Shown here: piece after piece, positions 8,147 to 10,000 of the stretch
How positions within the stretch are numbered: position 1 is the stretch's first letter
Layout of the letters: each line of letters starts with the position of its first letter
Origin: Anaeromyces robustus
Taxonomy: Eukaryota; Neocallimastigomycota; Neocallimastigomycetes; Neocallimastigales; Neocallimastigaceae
Assembly: GCA_002104895.1 (NCBI GenBank)
Contig: MCFG01000311.1
Span: 60,001-70,000 of the forward strand
DNA length: 10,000 nt
Direction: 5' to 3'
Notes under the pieces: model-generated
Told to the model about the DNA's origin: nothing
The model's input: the letters and a program-made list of their open reading frames with translations, nothing else
Databases searched by the model: none
Position numbers and translations under genes: made by a program

Positions 8147-8170
8147 TTTAAATTTACCTGTAAATTTAAA
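8147..8170. repeat. 24-bp palindrome with 11-bp arms
   Basis: TTTAAATTTAC, then CT, then GTAAATTTAAA: perfect 11-base arms around a 2-base centre, including a G-C pair next to the centre. It lies about 825 bases upstream of the cyclic-nucleotide-binding gene. It could be a dimer-binding site, a cruciform or chance in AT-rich DNA. Confidence 0.8.
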
Positions 8171-8390
8171 TTATAAATATATATATAATAATAATATTTT
8201 CATAGTAATTTGATTTTTATTATTATCTCATTCTTAAATATATATTATTATAATCATTTAAATTTTTTAATATTATTTTTTTTTAAAGAACTTTAATTAA
8301 TAATAAATTATTGTTTTGATAATAATAAACAATATATTAATAAAATGACAAAAATATATTTTTATATTAAGATATTAAAACATTAATAAT

Positions 8391-8414
8391 AAATAAATAA
8401 ATAAATAAATAAAT
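8391..8414. repeat. (AAAT)6 microsatellite
   Basis: Six perfect AAAT units in the intergenic region, same unit as the larger array in APC1 intron 7. Confidence 0.95.
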
Positions 8415-8555
8415 ATATTATTATAATATATTGAATCATTTTAATATTTAAAAATTAAAACATTTTTACCCTTTTTATTTCATTTTAACAATAAACAGAG
8501 AAATTTTAAAATTATAAAGTCGAAATAATTTATAAAAGAACATATTTAAATCATT

Positions 8556-8587
8556 AATGAACTAATGAACTAATGAACTAATGAATT
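8556..8587. repeat. 8-bp tandem repeat AATGAACT, 4 copies
   Basis: Three exact AATGAACT copies (8556-8579) and a fourth with C changed to T (8580-8587). It is the only tandem array here with an 8-base unit. It lies about 410 bases upstream of the plus-strand gene start. Confidence 0.95.
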
Positions 8588-8994
8588 AATAACATATATG
8601 TGATTTCTTAAATGTATATATTAATTTATTACTTAAATAATACCTTTTTTCTTTGTAAAATAAAACAAATAAACATAAACAAATATTTATATACAACTAA
8701 ATAAAGGTTAATATTTATAGTAAACAAATTACTTTAATAATTTATATACATTTTCAAAATATAAATAATTTGTAATATTTCTCAACATTATATTTAAAAA
8801 TAATATTAAATAATCAAAATATTTTAAATAATCTTAGTATTAAAGAAATATTTAATTTAATAATAATTATTTGTAATGATATTGAAGATAATAATATATA
8901 ATTATAATTTATATTCTAAATATATTTAAATATATTATATATTAAAATTTATTTTCTATGTGTATAATAAAGAAAATAATATAATAATAAGAAA

Positions 8995-9295
8995 ATGACA
9001 AAAAATAATAATAATTCTATGAAAATTGTAACGGATTTTTCAGACGAATCACTTTCAATAGATTCTAAAATTCTTAATTCCTCTTCAGTATCACTTCCAA
9101 GTACACCAAATAATGATACGGATTCACCAAAAATAAAGCATACACGTACAAATTCTTCAACAGATCCTAATACAATCCCAGCAGATTTAATATCAAGTTT
9201 TCAAGCACATCCTTGGTTTGCTAATGCCGAAGAAACATTTTCAAATGATTTAATTCAAGTTATTCATATAAGATATTATTCTATCGGCGATACAA
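8995..9295 (+). CDS. cNMP-binding gene exon 1
   Basis: This exon encodes residues 1-100 and one base of codon 101. The donor is A|GTATAA at 9296. Reading on would add S-I-I-L and stop at 9309. The spliced frame instead gives G-D-T-I-I-R-E-G-T, the expected cNMP-domain strand and turn. A second ATG at 9019 (residue 9) is possible but less conservative. Confidence 0.92.
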
Positions 9296-10000
9296 GTATA
9301 ATTTTATAATTTATTAATAAAATAAATAAAAATTAAATTAATATAATTTTAGATTAAAAATATTAATGTCTTTTTTATTATTTATTCAACATCATATATA
9401 TTAAATTTAAAAGTTATAAGAGAAGGAACAAAAGCTAAAGCTATGTTTTTTATTATTAAAGGTGTTGTTGAAGTTACGTCAGAAGACGATGAAATTGTTT
9501 ATGCCGAGCTTGGAAAAGGATGGTAATACATTTATTAACTTATAAATAAATTATTAAAAATAATGAAAATTATTTTTATAATTATTAATCTTAATATTTT
9601 ATTATTATTATAAAAAAAATAATAATAATAATAATAATTTTCATAATATTTATAACATTATATTAATAGTTTCTTTGGAGAAATTGGTAAATAAAAATAT
9701 ATATTTAATACTAAATATATAAATGTTAATGCTAATAATATTTTTATTTTATCAATAAAAATAAAAACAAAAATATTAATAATCTTATGGACATTATATT
9801 TAAATAATGTAAATATTATTATCAAAAATATATATTTCAATAATATTCATAAATTCATATATATTCAGGTGTACTTTTTCAAGTTGCTAGAACAACTTCA
9901 ATTGTTGCAAAAACAAAATGTATTATTGCAAGAATAACTGCATCAGAGTTCTATGAACTATGTGAAAAACATCCAAAAGTAGCAAAAGCAATTCATGATG
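8995..10000 (+). CDS. Cyclic-nucleotide-binding-domain protein (5' part, 4 exons, 3'-partial)
   Basis: The join is 8995-9295, 9414-9522, 9670-9686 and 9869 to beyond 10000. It gives 186 residues in one frame with three GT-AG introns. Residues 1-65 are Ser/Thr/Asn-rich and probably disordered, with TP and SP sites (STP, DSPK) and R-T-N-S, possible kinase targets. From about residue 67 the fold is that of a cNMP-binding domain: a helix HPWFAN, then YYSIGDTIIREGTKAKAMFF, a glycine turn (IIKGVVEV), YAELGKGCFFGEIG and VARTTS. G140, E141 and R150 are the phosphate-binding cassette residues expected to contact the cyclic nucleotide. A fungal family with this domain, often followed by F-box and leucine-rich repeats, is the closest match I recognise; the PKA regulatory subunit is a less likely alternative, as no dimerisation or inhibitor segment is seen. 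An in-frame TAA at 8977-8979 and A at -3 support the start. I assign no symbol. Confidence 0.9.
9296..9413 (+). other. cNMP-binding gene intron 1
   Basis: GTATAA...AAAAG intron of 118 bases, phase 1. An earlier AG at 9351-9352 was rejected because only the one at 9412-9413 restores IIREGTKAKAM. Confidence 0.9.
9414..9522 (+). CDS. cNMP-binding gene exon 2
   Basis: 109 bases encoding residues 102-136 plus split codons at both ends. The stretch IREGTKAKAMFFIIKGVVEV, then YAELGKG, forms the central beta-roll of the domain. The donor is TG|GTAATA at 9523. Read-through meets TAA at once. Confidence 0.93.
9523..9669 (+). other. cNMP-binding gene intron 2
   Basis: GTAATA...AATAG intron of 147 bases, phase 2, with an AAT run near 9618-9637. 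It splits the cysteine codon just before FFGEIG. Confidence 0.88.
9670..9686 (+). CDS. cNMP-binding gene exon 3, 17-nt microexon
   Basis: Seventeen bases finishing the codon for C137, encoding F-F-G-E-I (138-142) and starting G143. It supplies the Gly-Glu pair of the phosphate-binding cassette. TAG lies on its left, and GTAAAT on its right. It is supported by exact phase at both junctions and by the domain consensus, which would otherwise be broken at its most conserved point. Confidence 0.88.
9687..9868 (+). other. cNMP-binding gene intron 3
   Basis: GTAAAT...TTCAG intron of 182 bases, phase 1. Retention would stop the protein two codons into the intron (GGT AAA TAA). Confidence 0.9.
9869..10000 (+). 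CDS. cNMP-binding gene exon 4 (runs off the window)
   Basis: This exon encodes residues 144-186 and continues past the edge. VLFQVARTTSIVAKTKC holds R150 of the phosphate-binding cassette. ITASEFYELCEKHPKVAKAI is the start of the C-terminal helix that follows the beta-roll in cNMP-binding domains. What follows (F-box, leucine-rich repeats, kinase or a second cNMP domain) cannot be seen. Confidence 0.94.

Larger units (their letters stand above)
6630..8994. other. Divergent intergenic region, no gene supported
   Basis: About 2.4 kb of nearly pure AT lies between the APC1 start (minus strand) and the start of the cyclic-nucleotide-binding gene (plus strand). Frames are short and made of Ile/Phe/Tyr/Lys/Asn, and I see no tRNA-like, rRNA-like or transposase-like stretch. 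Both promoters and 5' UTRs should lie here. TATA-like strings are too common to choose one. It is too long for an obvious shared bidirectional promoter. Simple repeats, a palindrome and an E-box are listed separately. Confidence 0.85.

Noticed and set aside
8342-8354. AAAATGACAAAAA, a copy of the sequence around the cNMP-gene start codon (8992-9004)
   Set aside because: The match is 13 bases of low complexity. The frame that follows is AT-rich and stops after about 13 codons, so I treat it as chance.
9658-9840. Minus-strand open frame of 60 codons
   Set aside because: It overlaps the microexon and intron 3 of the plus-strand gene on the opposite strand, and its Ile/Phe/Tyr-rich sequence follows from AT content.

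Overview
The window looks like nuclear DNA of an extremely AT-rich eukaryote, most likely an anaerobic gut fungus (Neocallimastigomycota). Between genes the DNA is almost entirely A and T, full of simple repeats (AAAT, AAT, TTTTA, pure T/A tracts). Coding exons are visibly richer in G+C. Genes are split by short GT-AG introns of 118-292 bases. The standard genetic code fits, because no stop codon interrupts any modelled exon. The fungal assignment rests on this composition and on the right-hand gene, whose cyclic-nucleotide-binding domain resembles a fungal family often fused to F-box/leucine-rich repeats. It is an inference, not a database result. Other AT-rich lineages such as Dictyostelium are less likely but not excluded.

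Left two thirds (about 73 to 6629, minus strand): one large gene for APC1, the scaffold subunit of the anaphase-promoting complex/cyclosome. It runs right to left. I could join eight coding exons with consistent reading phase: 6629-6618, 6447-5429, 5193-3989, 3790-3380, 3255-3179, 3048-2852, 2712-807, and 514 to about 73. About 1,756 residues are in the window; the extreme C-terminus lies beyond the left edge. The order matches APC1: an N-terminal beta-propeller region, a helical middle region, the PC (proteasome/cyclosome) repeats, and a C-terminal helical region. Almost every intron is filled by a simple repeat, a different one each time.

Middle (6630-8994): about 2.4 kb with no gene that I can support. 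It separates two divergently transcribed genes, so it should hold both promoters. It contains a 12-bp minisatellite, an 8-bp tandem repeat, a 24-bp near-perfect palindrome, a CACGTG hexamer and T/A tracts.

Right end (8995-10000, plus strand): the 5' part of a cyclic-nucleotide-binding-domain gene in four exons (8995-9295, 9414-9522, 9670-9686, 9869 to beyond 10000). Exon 3 is only 17 bases long and encodes the core of the phosphate-binding cassette.

The two genes are unrelated in known function: cell-cycle ubiquitin ligation and probable cyclic-nucleotide sensing or an F-box adaptor. I found no mobile element, RNA gene, CRISPR array or clearly novel multi-gene system. The most interesting points are the microexon, the T/A-switch hairpins beside splice sites, and the apparent lack of the phospho-regulated APC1 loop.
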